From assembly GCA_037043455.1 (NCBI GenBank), contig JAWPHD010011037.1:23479-87478 (forward strand): a stretch of 64,000 bases of DNA, in the 5' to 3' direction. The notes under the pieces are model-generated. The model saw nothing but the letters and a program-made list of their open reading frames with translations. It ran no database searches and had not been told where the DNA came from. The position numbers and the translations under genes were made by a program. Of the stretch, positions 1-10,246 are shown one piece after another. This DNA comes from Cyrtodaria siliqua. Its lineage: Eukaryota > Mollusca > Bivalvia > Adapedonta > Hiatellidae. Positions within the stretch are counted from its first letter, which is position 1; the number at the start of each line of letters is the position of its first letter.

Positions 1-2
1 CA

Positions 3-137
3 ATAGTATCATGGCTTTTATCTGCAACAGGTAATGTTATTAATTGGCTTGGTAACAATCTATGGGCTTTGATTGTGTTTGTTTCCGGGTTGTTGTATGT
101 GGCAGCCAAAGAGTGGTTTAGTAAATCTCGTAAATAA
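3..137 (+). CDS. C-terminal fragment of a small membrane protein (runs off the left edge)
   Basis: The third forward frame is open from the window edge to TAA at 135-137, giving 44 residues. It contains a hydrophobic stretch (LWALIVFVSGLLYVAA) followed by a basic tail ending KSRK, the usual layout of a single membrane-spanning segment with a positive cytoplasmic end. The start lies outside the window. It ends tail-to-tail with the minus-strand capsid-type gene and the two overlap by about 20 bases. Small hydrophobic accessory proteins are usual in adintovirus-like elements, but this piece is too short to name. Chance openness is possible; the hydrophobic-then-basic pattern and tight packing argue for a real gene. 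Confidence 0.4.
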   Translation: MVSWLLSATGNVINWLGNNLWALIVFVSGLLYVAAKEWFSKSRK

Positions 138-1854
138 GTAATGCAGCAAGACCTATTACTATAGTACCAACAATTATAGTTGTTTTGTTATCTTCGTGTT
201 CAATCTCTATTTTTTTATTTCTGGTGGGTTATGCTCCACAGTTTTATGTATTGATGATTTATCAAAGTCAGAATGTTCCGACAGAAATTTCTTTGTTGTG
301 GTGCCTTGAAAAGGTTGAATAATTTTTGGTGGTACTGGTTTTATATTTACATCATTATTCAATCCTAATGCTTGTGCATCGGTTGCTATTACAATTTCAT
401 TATTGTAGTATTGTATTGTTCCGATTCTTAATTCCATGTCACTCGGAGACATATACACTCCACTTCCATAGACAAAATTTACTTTACTTCTTGCATATTA
501 TAGTGTTTTCATATCTTGAAATTTGACTGGGCAAGTCAATGGGGCTGTTTATTGCGTCCTCTACATTTGCCAGAAATTGTTTCTGTGCATCAAATGCCGT
601 TCCAGTTCCAAGTATATCTGTTCTTGTTTGTGATTGTGAGCCAAGGATTTCCCAGCAGTATGTTCTTATGCTGTCATTGATTCTTTCTACTCCAGCTCTT
701 GTGAAAACAGATGAACTATCTAGTATAAAAGTAGACCAACTATTATCAGCCTCAGATCCTTGTGCAATGTAATCAATGTGGTATGTTTTATCACTATCAT
801 AGACAGTGAAACTCATCGTTTTGTTGTCGTATACAGAATTTATCAAAGGATGATAACCAATATTTGTCCAGTAATTATAAATTGTTCCTAGACCATCATT
901 ATAGCTTTGTTTCTGTCTCCAGTCTGAACTTCCATAGACAAAATTTACTTTACTTCTTGCATATTATAGTGTTTTCATATCTTGAAATTTGACTGGGCAA
1001 GTCAATGGGGCTGTTTATTGCGTCCTCTACATTTGCCAGAAATTGTTTCTGTGTATCAAATGCCGTTCCAGTTCCAAGTATATCTGTTCTTGTTTGTGAT
1101 TGTGAGCCAAGGATTTCCCAGCAGTATGTTCTTATGCTGTCATTGATTCTTTCTACTCCAGCTCTTGTGAAAACAGATGAACTATCTAGTATAAAAGTAG
1201 ACCAACTATTATCAGCCTCAGATCCTTGTGCAATGTAATCAATGTGGTATGTTTTATCACTATCATAGACAGTGAAACTCATCGTTTTGTTGTCGTATAC
1301 AGAATTTATCAAAGGATGATAACCAATATTTGTCCAGTAATTATAAATTGTTCCTAGACCATCATTATAGCTTTGTTTCTGTCTCCAGTCTGAATTTAAG
1401 TCAACGTTAAACTCCTTGCATATTCTCTCGTATGCGTTTCGGTTATATGTGTTATTAAACGCATTCCAATTTGGGTCTTGCGGCATTGCTACACTCATCT
1501 CAATATTCTTCTGACTTGGTAATAGACATGAAATCGAAATAACGAACCAACCAGGGCATCAGCTTTTAGATAATTGTTGAAATCAATACCACACCCAGTT
1601 GTCGCACACCAAATAGCAAAATTCAACTGATTCTGCCAAAATAACATCCAGTCTGTTTCCCAGCTTTGGACTAAAGCATCTGATTTAACGTATGGGAGTT
1701 TGTATTTTTCAAAGACATTGGAAAATGATGCTTTAAAGCCTTTACCATTTGATGTAATGACTATGTTTTGATTTATTATATCTATCACTTTCTTTCTAAA
1801 AGTACTTGAATAGTAGTGAGCATCTGGGCTATATTTAAATTCTTTAGAAATCAT
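118..1854 (-). pseudogene. Capsid-type structural protein gene of the Polinton-like element, broken by frameshifts and an internal duplication
   Basis: Read leftward, the gene is split over several frames. The first part (1854-1495, 119 residues) contains the motif NQLNFAIWCATTGCG and ends at a TGA that overlaps the ATG of the next part by four bases (1495-1498). The second part (1498-950, 182 residues) contains INDSIRTYCWEILGSQSQTR. A near-identical copy of its last two thirds is read again at 846-484. The last part resumes near 475 in another frame (MSPSDMELRIG, 458-207), then changes frame once more at an A-run near 205 and finishes with a hydrophobic tail ending near 118. In relatives I recall, these motifs lie in one continuous protein, so each break is read as a one-base indel. 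The four-base stop/start overlap at 1495 might instead mean two coupled genes. It lies head-to-head with the plus-strand genes across a 33-base AT-rich gap. Assignment as a major-capsid-type protein is inference; 'large virion protein' is the safer wording. Confidence 0.6.
462..1393. repeat. 466-bp direct tandem duplication inside the capsid-type gene
   Basis: Bases 462-927 and 928-1393 are direct copies, offset 466. The only difference I found is one transition in the middle (GCATCAAATG against GTATCAAATG, Ala to Thr on the minus strand). As 466 is not a multiple of three, the duplication itself shifts the frame. Such identity beside older damage means a very young duplication or an assembly artefact. 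Confidence 0.9.
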
Positions 1855-1887
1855 TTTTATTTGTATTTTTTATATATATTAAAAAAA
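1855..1887. promoter_or_regulatory. AT-only divergent intergenic gap, probable bidirectional promoter
   Basis: The 33 bases between the starts of the minus-strand capsid-type gene and the plus-strand gene at 1888 are almost entirely A and T. They contain TATATATATT followed by a run of eight A directly before and into the plus-strand ATG. No other space is available for either promoter. Function is inferred from position and composition. Confidence 0.4.
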
Positions 1888-2526
1888 ATGTTTCATACAA
1901 TTTCAAACATAGACAACTCTATTAACTTACAACAGTATATCGATAATAGAAATGAAACTAAGCGCGTTGGATTAAATAGTTTTATATACACTATCGGTTG
2001 GTATAATATTAATCATGAAGTCATAAAGAGAAAAAACCCAGATAATACGTATCATATACCAGATGGACACTATAACTTTCAACAGTTGGCAGATATATTT
2101 GAAGGACTAAATATTACCCTAACCGTTGATACGCATAATGGTATAGCCTCTTTAGAGACGCCAACAGAGACACGATTATCAAGCGGTCTTTCAAAAATGC
2201 TGGGATTCAAGGACAGAAAATGGTTGACAGGTACTTATACTGGACAACAATCAATTGATTTAGCTCCTTATAAACAGCTATATGTTCATCTGGAACAAGT
2301 TAATACGAGTAGTAATTATTTCAATGGTGTGCCAAACACTATTATAGGAGTTATGCCTGTGGTAAATAAGCAGTTTGGGGATATTGTATATACACGTTTT
2401 TATCCTGAATATCGCTGTCTTTCGGGTGGTACAATTTCTGAATTAAAAATAGAAGTCAGAGATGAGCATGGCAGCAAGATAGATAATCACGGCTTTCCTA
2501 TGAGTTGTGTTTTAGAAATTATTTAA
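1888..2526 (+). CDS. Minor-capsid/penton-like structural protein of the Polinton-like element
   Basis: Intact 212-residue frame. The ATG at 1888 is chosen because it follows the AT-only gap and the residues encoded upstream are low-complexity Phe/Leu/Tyr. The N-terminal half has a beta-rich pattern with IPDGHYNFQQLADIFEG (about residues 55-71), then LSKMLGF near residue 108. The C-terminal third carries a GDIVYTRFYPEYRCL stretch and ends with a strand-turn-strand pattern, ISELKIEVRDEHGSKI, then GFPMSCVLEI. This LGF ... P.Y ... IEV.DE.G ... VLEI pattern is one I associate with a jelly-roll protein beside the capsid gene in Polintons and adintoviruses, often called the minor capsid or penton-like protein. 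It is expected to form capsid vertices. It is intact although its neighbours are broken. The next gene follows after 30 AT-rich bases. The name is inference from pattern memory. Confidence 0.6.
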   Translation: MFHTISNIDNSINLQQYIDNRNETKRVGLNSFIYTIGWYNINHEVIKRKNPDNTYHIPDGHYNFQQLADIFEGLNITLTVDTHNGIASLETPTETRLSSGLSKMLGFKDRKWLTGTYTGQQSIDLAPYKQLYVHLEQVNTSSNYFNGVPNTIIGVMPVVNKQFGDIVYTRFYPEYRCLSGGTISELKIEVRDEHGSKIDNHGFPMSCVLEII

Positions 2527-2556
2527 AAATATATTTTTATAAAAAAACAAAAAACA

Positions 2557-3069
2557 ATGAGTATATTTGGAGCAACAAAACCTGAAAAAACAGAAGACTT
2601 AAAAACTTTAACCCATCATGTTTTAGATTTACATAGGCGAGTTGTGCCTATTGTTAACCAATTCAACCAACTAAGAGATAAAGTTGATAATCTTAAATAT
2701 GGGATTATTACAATATTTGCAGAGGCTAAGGCATCACTTGCATCGAATAGAGTACTCTCATTTGGTAATGGTGGAGCAGAACCAAATGTGGGGTATGTAA
2801 TGACACGCCGTGGACGTATTATGGGAATAGGTTTGGCGAGTGAACGACTGGTTGGTGACGTATCTGTAATACTCTCTGTTAATGATGTTGAATACCCAAA
2901 TTATTGTATAAAGCTTAACATCATCCCGCGCAAACACGATAACTTTGATATACCTTTGGATATTAGTCCTGGTTCTGTCATTAGCTTTATATGCAAGATT
3001 GCCAACGCTACCGCTGTAAATACGGTGGCATCATTATTAATTGAATTAATTTGTTTTTTTTATTATTAA
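2557..3069 (+). CDS. Small virion-associated protein, coiled-coil head plus beta-rich body
   Basis: 170-residue frame starting at an ATG preceded by an A-rich leader (2541-2556). Residues about 10-60 are helical with heptad-like spacing (LDLHRRVVPIVNQFNQLRDK), suggesting an oligomerisation segment. Residues about 75-160 are beta-like, with GYVMTRRGRIMGIGLASERL and alternating hydrophobics, as in a small jelly-roll or fibre-like head. The protein ends in CFFYY encoded by a T-run, so the natural C-terminus may have been lost to a slip there. TAA at 3067-3069 is only six bases before the next ATG. The position after the penton-like gene suggests a virion component. I do not recognise an established family name. 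Confidence 0.5.
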   Translation: MSIFGATKPEKTEDLKTLTHHVLDLHRRVVPIVNQFNQLRDKVDNLKYGIITIFAEAKASLASNRVLSFGNGGAEPNVGYVMTRRGRIMGIGLASERLVGDVSVILSVNDVEYPNYCIKLNIIPRKHDNFDIPLDISPGSVISFICKIANATAVNTVASLLIELICFFYY

Positions 3070-3075
3070 AAAAAA

Positions 3076-3653
3076 ATGAAGCCACCGTCAGAACCAAATA
3101 TATATCCTCCGTTGCCAGTGGAAGACGGACAAAATTATAGATAACAAAAAATTTCAGAGATTGAACAGAAGTTAATTACAGAGCGAGACACACGCAAGTC
3201 TCTTTATAAAAAATATAAACGTGGTATTAATATCACAGATGGAATTGACACTACTTTAATATCTGCAAGTGTTATTATGGCTGAAATTGGATTTGTTGTT
3301 CCAGTTTTGTTACCTTTGGAAATAGCAGCAATAGTATGTGGGTCTACAGGTGTTTCTATTAATTTCATCCGACGCAAGCTTAATTCAAAAGCTCAAAAAC
3401 ATTATGAAATAAAAACTTTGGCAGGGTCTAAGTTAAATAGCTTAAAAAAATTGATATCAAAAGCATTGAGTGATGCGCAGATATCGGAGCAAGAGTTTAA
3501 GTTGATTTTGGATGAGTTGGATAAATATTATAGTTTGAAACAGGACACCAAACAAAAGAAAGCTGAAATAAGTGAAGTTCAAAAAAAGAACTAGTAGAGC
3601 AGGGAAGAAAAGAAGCAATGGCAACCTTACAAAAAAGTCTAAATAATGTGTGA
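3076..3653 (+). pseudogene. Membrane plus coiled-coil protein of the Polinton-like element, broken by a stop and a frameshift
   Basis: The frame starts at ATG 3076, directly after an A-run, with a Pro-rich head (SEPNIYPPLPVEDG). An in-frame TAA at 3142-3144 interrupts it after 22 codons. The same frame continues open to 3594: a charged helix (KISEIEQKLITERDTRKSLY), a hydrophobic segment (FVVPVLLPLEIAAIVCGS, likely membrane), and a long charged C-terminal helix (SKALSDAQISEQEFKLILDE). At an A-run near 3583 the frame slips, and the other frame carries a matching charged helix to TGA at 3651-3653. A single C-to-T change in a CAA codon would create the stop, and a one-base homopolymer change the slip. 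Both could be decay or, for the slip, sequencing error. Proteins of this layout recur beside Polinton capsid genes in bivalves (recalled); their function is unknown. Confidence 0.55.
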
Positions 3654-4129
3654 TAAATTGTTTTAGTAATGTGTATGAGTATGATCCACCACCTTTGTAT
3701 TCAAGGTCGGAGAATTGTTGATTTGAGTAATATTTTAATAACAAATCAACAAATTTGTTTTGTATTAAAGAAACATTTTATAATTATAAAGATTCCAAAT
3801 TTAGACTATTTTTGGATGTAATTTTGATAACTATTAAAAAAATCTAGGTGATGAAAATTTGTCAAATTATATAATTCAAACTTGCAATCTTCACTACCCT
3901 AAGATTTTAAGAAGTTTTAATAAATCAAGTAAATCACCATTTCATGGTGATTTATTATATATGAATTTTTGGGCGTTTCAGGATCAAACTCAAGTTGGTC
4001 CAAAACGCCAAAAATACATATATATCATGGCATTAGCTTGATACATAATCACGATAGCATTTCAAAATTGACTGAATTGAAAGTATCGGCGTAAAAACCG
4101 CTCTATTTTTGCATGTTTTATGCTCGATT
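3654..4129. other. Edge of the Polinton-like block: no supported gene, one perfect hairpin
   Basis: AT-rich sequence with no convincing gene. A short open stretch at 3671-3721 encodes DPPPLYSRSENC; the PPxY-type motif is of the kind found in virion late domains, but it has no start codon. A perfect 10-bp stem with a 3-base loop lies at 3931-3953 (AAATCACCAT / ATGGTGATTT). The right end of the element is probably here, but no terminal repeat or target duplication was recognised. Confidence 0.4.
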
Positions 4130-4690
4130 TAAAACAGGCTGTGGACCCTATGTAGACCCTATGATGACGCCTACCTAAGGCCCATTGGGACGGTGGCGTT
4201 TGATGTTTGTCTATGATCTTTCCTGTCGTGCCCTTAATGGTTTATTCTCTTGTTGCTCTGGCTTCTGCCAAGTCATTGAGTACCATCATTGTGGCTTTCT
4301 AGGCTATTGTTTTTTTGTATTATATTTACACGAGCATATTTGTGTTTTACTTATATCGCCTATTGATGCTGCCTTGTTGGTTAGAGATTAGATCATGGCG
4401 GGGATTTCTTTATTTACACTGTCCTGTTTCAATGGGATGACAGTAGGGTACGTGTGAGGTTTGGTGCACCCTAGAACCGGTTTAAACCCCCAGTGGCCTT
4501 TGTTGCCACTGACCGTTCCAAGGCGGTAGCCCTATTGTCATAATTTTGTGTTTGTGATGTCGCTTGCTTTTGTTATTACTTTTGCCTTCTCGTTTGTCTG
4601 TTTGCTTGTTTGTTTTTGTGTTTTGTGGTTGACTGTCGTCCTTGAATGCTGCTTTTCCTGTCCGATATTTTTATCTGTCTTTAAAAGTAT
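4130..4690 (+). mobile_element. 5'-truncated Penelope-like (Naiad-type) element: last codons plus 3' tail
   Basis: Begins with the last codons of the element's protein (GTGGACCCTATG, then GATGACGCCTACCTAA). It continues through a 3' tail shared with other copies here: TGTTTTACTTATAT, GGGGATTTCTTTATTTACAC, GGATGACAGTAGGG and GGTTTGGTGCACCCTAGAAC, then CCACTGACCGTTCCAAGGCG, and ends near TTTTTATCTG. The 24.6-24.93 kb copy is continuous with reverse-transcriptase coding sequence, which identifies this repeat as a PLE tail. Loss of the 5' part is typical of target-primed retroelements. The open frames at 4185-4391 and 4548-4916 are spurious readings of this tail. Confidence 0.7.
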
Positions 4691-4959
4691 TGAACAGTTC
4701 TTTTGTTATTTGCATTCGTATAAAAAAAATCAAATCGGGCATGATTTGGGAATAATAACTCCCTATTTCAGGATATCGATTTTCTACCATTTTTTAGATC
4801 ATTTCAAGCCGACAAAATGGCGGATTTTCAGGTTTATTCAAAGAGGTACTCGGGAGGGAACTATTTTTGACGTTGTTATGCTGTCGTCAACGGAGCTACC
4901 TGGCGTAGGAAAATGACAATCTGCTGCTGGACTGATAGGTAAATTTCTAAAGGATCAGA

Positions 4960-5770
4960 TATTTGGAAAAACTGGGATATTTTGGGCCAAAAGTTTCAAA
5001 TTTGAACCAAAATCACTATAAACGGGATTACTTTTAAAAATATAATTCTCTTTGCAATATAAGGAGATTGAAAGTCCTTAAAGTTATCTGTTATATACAT
5101 GTTCATGAAAACAAATATTTGGAATGAATAAAACATATAAATCTTGAAATTTTGGTTGGAAATCAACATACAATAAATCAAAGTCGCTGATTTTTGGAAT
5201 AGTTAGGAAATTTTAAATTATGATTAAAATATAGCCAATTAGAAGTCGTTTGTAGTATTTCTTTAAATGTAAAGGTGTCATGAGCTAAATGATCAGAGAT
5301 TTGAAAATGCCATTTCTGTTGGCCCAGAATATCGAAATTTAAACCAAAACCGCCGAAAACTGGACTATTTTAAATACAATTGTATTGCAATATAAGGGAG
5401 TTGAATGTTCTTTAAACATTCTATTATATTAATCTACATGAGAAAATTGTTTGGAATAAACAAAGTTTATACATCTTGACATTTTTGGAGAAGCATGAAA
5501 TAAAATATTTTTGGATATTTATTTATGACAAAACAAAGCAGTTTTCAAAAAAATAAATATGTTTTAAGGTTCAGACAAAAAGTTCCGAAGTAACTTGAAA
5601 GCTGCATATAAAATTTACGAAAATTTTAATATTTATTAAAAAATAAGTTCATTTGAAATGAAAGGGAGCTGAAGTTTTTTTCAACCTTTTCTTATTATGT
5701 TCGTGTCTATGGGAAAACAATGGGCAAACACACAAAAAAATAGGTTAAAAAAAAGTATTGCATGAATATC
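4960..5770. repeat. Diverged direct repeat, about 310-330 bp per unit, 2-3 units
   Basis: Unit one (about 4975-5200) and unit two (about 5315-5520) share ordered blocks: TTTGAACCAAAATC / TTTAAACCAAAACC, TTGCAATATAAGG, TTGAAAGTCCTTAAA / TTGAATGTTCTTTAA, CATGTTCATGAAAACAAAT / CTACATGAGAAAATTGTTT, and TTGGAATGAATAAA / TTGGAATAAACAAA. A third, weaker unit follows at about 5640-5750. No protein is recognised. Confidence 0.65.
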
Positions 5771-8720
5771 ACATATGTGTAATGCATAGATTGAAGATAG
5801 TTTTAAACGATTTTGATAATTAAACTCAAACTCACAAATTACATACGTAAATGCCCTTGTAGTATTTCTTTTATTAAACTATTGCAAAAAAGTTTGTGCA
5901 AATTAACAGAACCGAGAGAAGTGATATTTCGGTTTTGGGTTGAGAAAAATGAAATTCAGAAGTAAACGTAGTTTTAAAGAAAACTCAGCCTGGAAATTAA
6001 TATACATCTCAAAACTATTGTAAGAGACAATCATGATATTAGCATATTTAACAGAATACTACGTTTTCATCTGCCGAATGTTGACGCAAGTTCACATTCT
6101 GAATCTGGCATACATGCTACAACTTACTCCCTTGCATTAATACCATGTTACAATAGAGGGAAGTCTATGCATTTTGCAAGTACAGTGTAGAGCAAGTTTC
6201 GAAAGATACTTTGATAACATTCCGAAATTGTAAAGGAACAGATGAGTCATCTGTTATATAAGGCCTTATAACAAAGATCAAGGTGAACAATCCCTATTCT
6301 AAAGATATGTAAGACTTTCCGAGGTCCTTGTTTGCACGTGGTGGTATGCACGCAAATGTTGTACTGTTGCTGCTGCATATGTATGGGAAATACTGCTCAT
6401 CAAGAGCTGACCAGTTGAATCCACAACGCTATAGGATGGACATAGTAGAAGCCGTTGTAATGAGACACTGGATTATTCAGCTTATATGGGTTTTGTATCT
6501 GTCTATGGTTAAAATACTGTGACTCATGTAAGTGGCGATAAGCATGCTTTACAACTTGAATTCCTAAAGAACTCATCTAAAAAACTTGAATTGTATCAAC
6601 ACATATTTTGGAACGTTCATAGGTTACCGTTTCGCCTGTGGATTTAACGTTTTCGTAGATCAGTCTACTGAGTGTAGAATGAGGCAATGTTTCCGGGATC
6701 TATATGTGTCCGAAATGTTTGCGGAGCAAAATGAAATCGTAAGTGCTACTGAATTAAATCGCAAGTATTGGAATGGAATAAGTGCAACTCTTTAAAAGTA
6801 TTTTCATGGATGGATGAAGATCCATGAAATTTATTGAATTCATGAATATATAACGACAAAGTTTAGCGTTATATCGGTTTTATTTATAATGCCAAAAAGA
6901 AGCGAAAAAGAAGCAAATTAGAATGTCCACACTGTCACTTCAAATGATTTTTGATTTTTTTATCACTTTGCATTTGAATGATTATATCAGAAAATTAAAT
7001 TATGATGAAGGTTGTCGAGCCGAAACGTTAACAAGTATGTGTTGTTAATTGTTATAACTATCATTAAGGATTATAACAATAAGACCTAGGCCAAGTTTAA
7101 CAGTGAACACTATTGACTGTTAAGTAGTTATTGCTTTTGATAAAAACAGCAACACTTATTTCAGCTTGATAACTCTCAGATTTTCATTAATTATACAAAC
7201 AATTGTTTGCATTCCTATCAGTTCACAGGCCCACAGTCATGTTTATGTACTTATCGGCAGCTTTTTTAATCTTGCGTAAAACCTTGCTTGTTATTAACTG
7301 ATATTCAGTTGATAATTATTCCAGGGTCTCATTACAACGGCTTGGTGCCATAACAAAGGCTTGTTGTATGCCCATCCTACTGCGTTGTGGATTGGATTGG
7401 AAAATCTCACCATCAGTTTTCACTATAGACTGTGTGACAACCTGCTGTTTAAATAGTATTAAACTACCGTCTTTCAAAACATGTCTTTCATGATGCTCTG
7501 TCCTATTGCCTTAGCGGTATCTATCTTTTACGTTTTCTGTCAGCAGTCATAAATTATACTCAAACTACTTTGTAAATCTGTTTTCGTTTAAGAACGATTT
7601 CCTACTCCCAAGACTTGAAGCAAAGACTGCTGTGCTAGTCTTTCAAACCTCTTTGCAACAACTTGCATCACGTGTAATTAGCTGCTGTATATTTAAGGAC
7701 TGTTGCTCTGCCATCTTTATATAAAAACTACCTCCAAAATAGATGGGGTATGGTCAAGCGAAATTTTCAACCAAATGCATACTTTAGGCATGCACAGTGT
7801 CAACCATAAAGTACATGACAGTAATTTAATATTATTTGCGTGAACATAATATCAGAAGGAATACGTATATGGCTGAAATTGTGCCCTGTATATCCGATAA
7901 GTATGACAAAATTTTAATGACACAATTTTATTCACAGTATTTTTGTGTGTTTTTTTTAATGTCGAATAAACTGTTCCATTTATCCAGTGAGAGCAGACGC
8001 GACATAATTTCTAAATAAGACAAGCCAAGTTATCACATCATCCAAATTTCGAACTGCACCATTGTAAAATGTCAAAAATATTCTTTCAATGGCATGTGGT
8101 TTCGAAATAATCTCAATGTTATAGTATTATGACATTGACGGACTTTCTCTGTAAATATTTTATAACCGGCAACTATATTTGTTGATGTGTTGAACAGAAC
8201 TGAGTGACTATTTCTCATAGAAACATTGCCAAACAAAACCATTTGATCATTAGCATGTCTATATTCGAACAAGAATGGTCCAAACCAAATAACAAATCTA
8301 ATAAACTGTTCATCAGAACGTTTCACCATACCACATGTTCAGTTTACAATGTAAGTGCACGCTTTTTATGTGTATCATTTGTGTATTGAAGGCACATGGG
8401 ATATAAAGAATATTTTTCTTTTTTTAACAGTGGTGTACTTTTACAATTATGCTATACATATTGTCAGTGTGAAGGTGAATTTAACAACAGTATGTAATTC
8501 CATGATGGAATCGAGGGCTGATAATCACATAGGCTTTTGCATATGTTAAATAAATAACTAGAAGGGTGTTCCACAGAACACTTTTATAGTCTGCCATGTG
8601 CTTATTTAACGTTATGAGCTAGCTCAGGTTGCAGGTAAAGGTTTAATGGAAATGGGCATAACTTTGCCGAAATGAAAGACGACGTTATTAGACATGTGTA
8701 ACGACTTTCCGTGGGGTGAG
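5771..8720. other. AT-rich stretch with no supported gene
   Basis: I see no gene or known element. Short single-frame ORFs such as 6328-6522 and 6586-6795 on plus and 8072-8329 on minus have no recognisable domain and no convincing splice pair. The minus-strand frame at 8072-8329 is the longest clean one (85 residues) and might be an orphan exon of the minus-strand gene, but I cannot support that. Confidence 0.4.
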
Positions 8721-8726
8721 ATGAAG

Positions 8727-8758
8727 ATGTTCATGAAGTCATGAAGTTTCATGAACAT
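8727..8758. repeat. Short perfect hairpin
   Basis: ATGTTCATGAA at 8727-8737 is the exact reverse complement of TTCATGAACAT at 8748-8758, giving an 11-bp stem with a 10-base loop. It is isolated; no neighbouring gene gives it a role. Confidence 0.7.
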
Positions 8759-10246
8759 AGATTAAATACTTTTTAGGTTATGACCAAGTTCCGGTTGCAG
8801 GTTAAAGATGGACGAAGACGACGAATGAAGATAGACTACGGACAAAGCGATCCCTACCTGTTTGCCATGCTACTGAGGTGACACAAAGACAAATAAAATG
8901 GAACGTTAAATTTTAACATTCTGTGAATCATTTTTTAATCTTAGCTCAATATTTTTAATTGAAAAAAATTAAAAATGTACTTTATTATCTCCCTTTATAG
9001 CAATACCTTTTTTACAGAGAAGTCACACTTTATATTATTTCGTATTGTTTTGTATATATAGAATGTAAAAAAATATATAAACATGTAATTTGCTTAAAAA
9101 GGACTTTCAAATTTGTTTGGTTATCTTTACCTTCTTTCGATAAAATGTGCGTTTAATGATTAAATTGGTTAAATGTTTGCTTCCATATGTTTTTATACGT
9201 TTTTAAGGGTTGAACTATTGAACTGTTATATGTTTACATGACTTACGTAACCATTTTGAATGCAATCAATTACACACACACACAAATCGTGGAGTTAATC
9301 CATGCCATACATCCATTTTTATATCGATTAGAAATTTTCTTAAAAATTACTTACCTTTATAAAACAATAGTTTTACACACTTAAGCTACCGAACTAAAAA
9401 ATACAATCCTGGCTTAAAAGAATCGTAAGACGTTGACCTTTCCGAAAATGCATATTAGAATTTGCCAGCTGGAGTGGTACCAGTATGTCAACATTTGGGT
9501 AAGAGTTTTTACAATGCACAGCATTTTTACATTAAATCAAGGTCCATAACCCTGGTTTTTATTTTTCGATACTGGTGTTTATCAAACAATCTTCGAGCTT
9601 TTACTGATATTATAACTCTGACCAAAGATCGGAATCAAAATAAACTTGTATTGATAAAAACGTTAACTGGCGAATTAATGAATGGTGTTTTACGACACGT
9701 CTTAATTAAATTGCATTGTACGCGAAAACCGATACAATTATTAAAAAGTATGCGTGAAACTTTTTACAAAATTAATAAGAGATGATATGGTGAAAATCAT
9801 CCGTGCATATGGAGTTAAAAATTCTCATGGACTCGTGAAAATATGTAAATGCGAATACGAACATATTACAATGAGTTATACAGAATATTTCTGAAATCAA
9901 TTATTATATCAAATAATACTATTAAATCGGTAGTATCTTTGTCTGATAGGATCAACGTCTACACAATCTAACAATATATGTTTGACCGTTAACTGTGCAA
10001 AGTAGATTAACGGACGACTGACACCATACCATAGCAGAAACCCTACTGGCCAAACCCTACTGGTTTGGGCCAGTTGAGCTTAGCATGAGATCAGAAATGG
10101 ATTGACTTAAATTCAAAGCATGATTATAGAAAAAAAGTATTGTCTTTGCTAATATGGAAGTCAATATATTGTCGTTTTAATACCGCGGCAACCATCTTGA
10201 ATATGCTAATTTCAGCAAGGGTGCCAATGTGGCATTGTTCAGTTGT
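8759..10246. other. AT-rich stretch with no supported gene
   Basis: Nothing recognised apart from a short CA run near 9273. The ORF at 9462-9785 (107 residues) has no motif that I can place. Confidence 0.4.

Larger units (their letters stand above)
1..3800. mobile_element. Polinton/Maverick (adintovirus-like) integrated element, structural-gene end; right boundary uncertain
   Basis: This block differs from the rest of the window: about 3.6 kb of tightly packed open frames without introns, with intergenic gaps of 6-35 bases. The proteins resemble sets I recall next to capsid genes of Polinton/Maverick elements in aquatic invertebrates: a capsid-type protein on the minus strand, and on the plus strand a minor-capsid/penton-like protein, a small jelly-roll-like protein and a membrane plus coiled-coil protein. 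The diagnostic replication and packaging genes (protein-primed DNA polymerase B, retrovirus-like integrase, protease, ATPase) are not visible and would have to lie left of position 1. No terminal inverted repeat was found, so the right edge is a guess from where coding-like sequence stops. Several genes are broken, so this is probably an inactive copy. Family assignment is from memory of protein patterns, not a search. Confidence 0.6.

Noticed and set aside
3931..3953. Perfect hairpin as a transcription terminator or replication origin of the Polinton-like element
   Set aside because: Nothing but position supports it, and bacterial-type terminators are not expected here.
4548..4916. 122-residue ORF with a hydrophobic N-terminus resembling a membrane protein
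   Set aside because: It is a reading of the T-rich tail of the Penelope-like element, which is present in several other copies with different frames.
8072..8329. 85-residue minus-strand ORF with a weak CUB-like end (SVLFNTSTNIVAGYKIF)
   Set aside because: No cysteine pattern, no convincing acceptor or donor at usable phase; similarity is too slight to call an exon.
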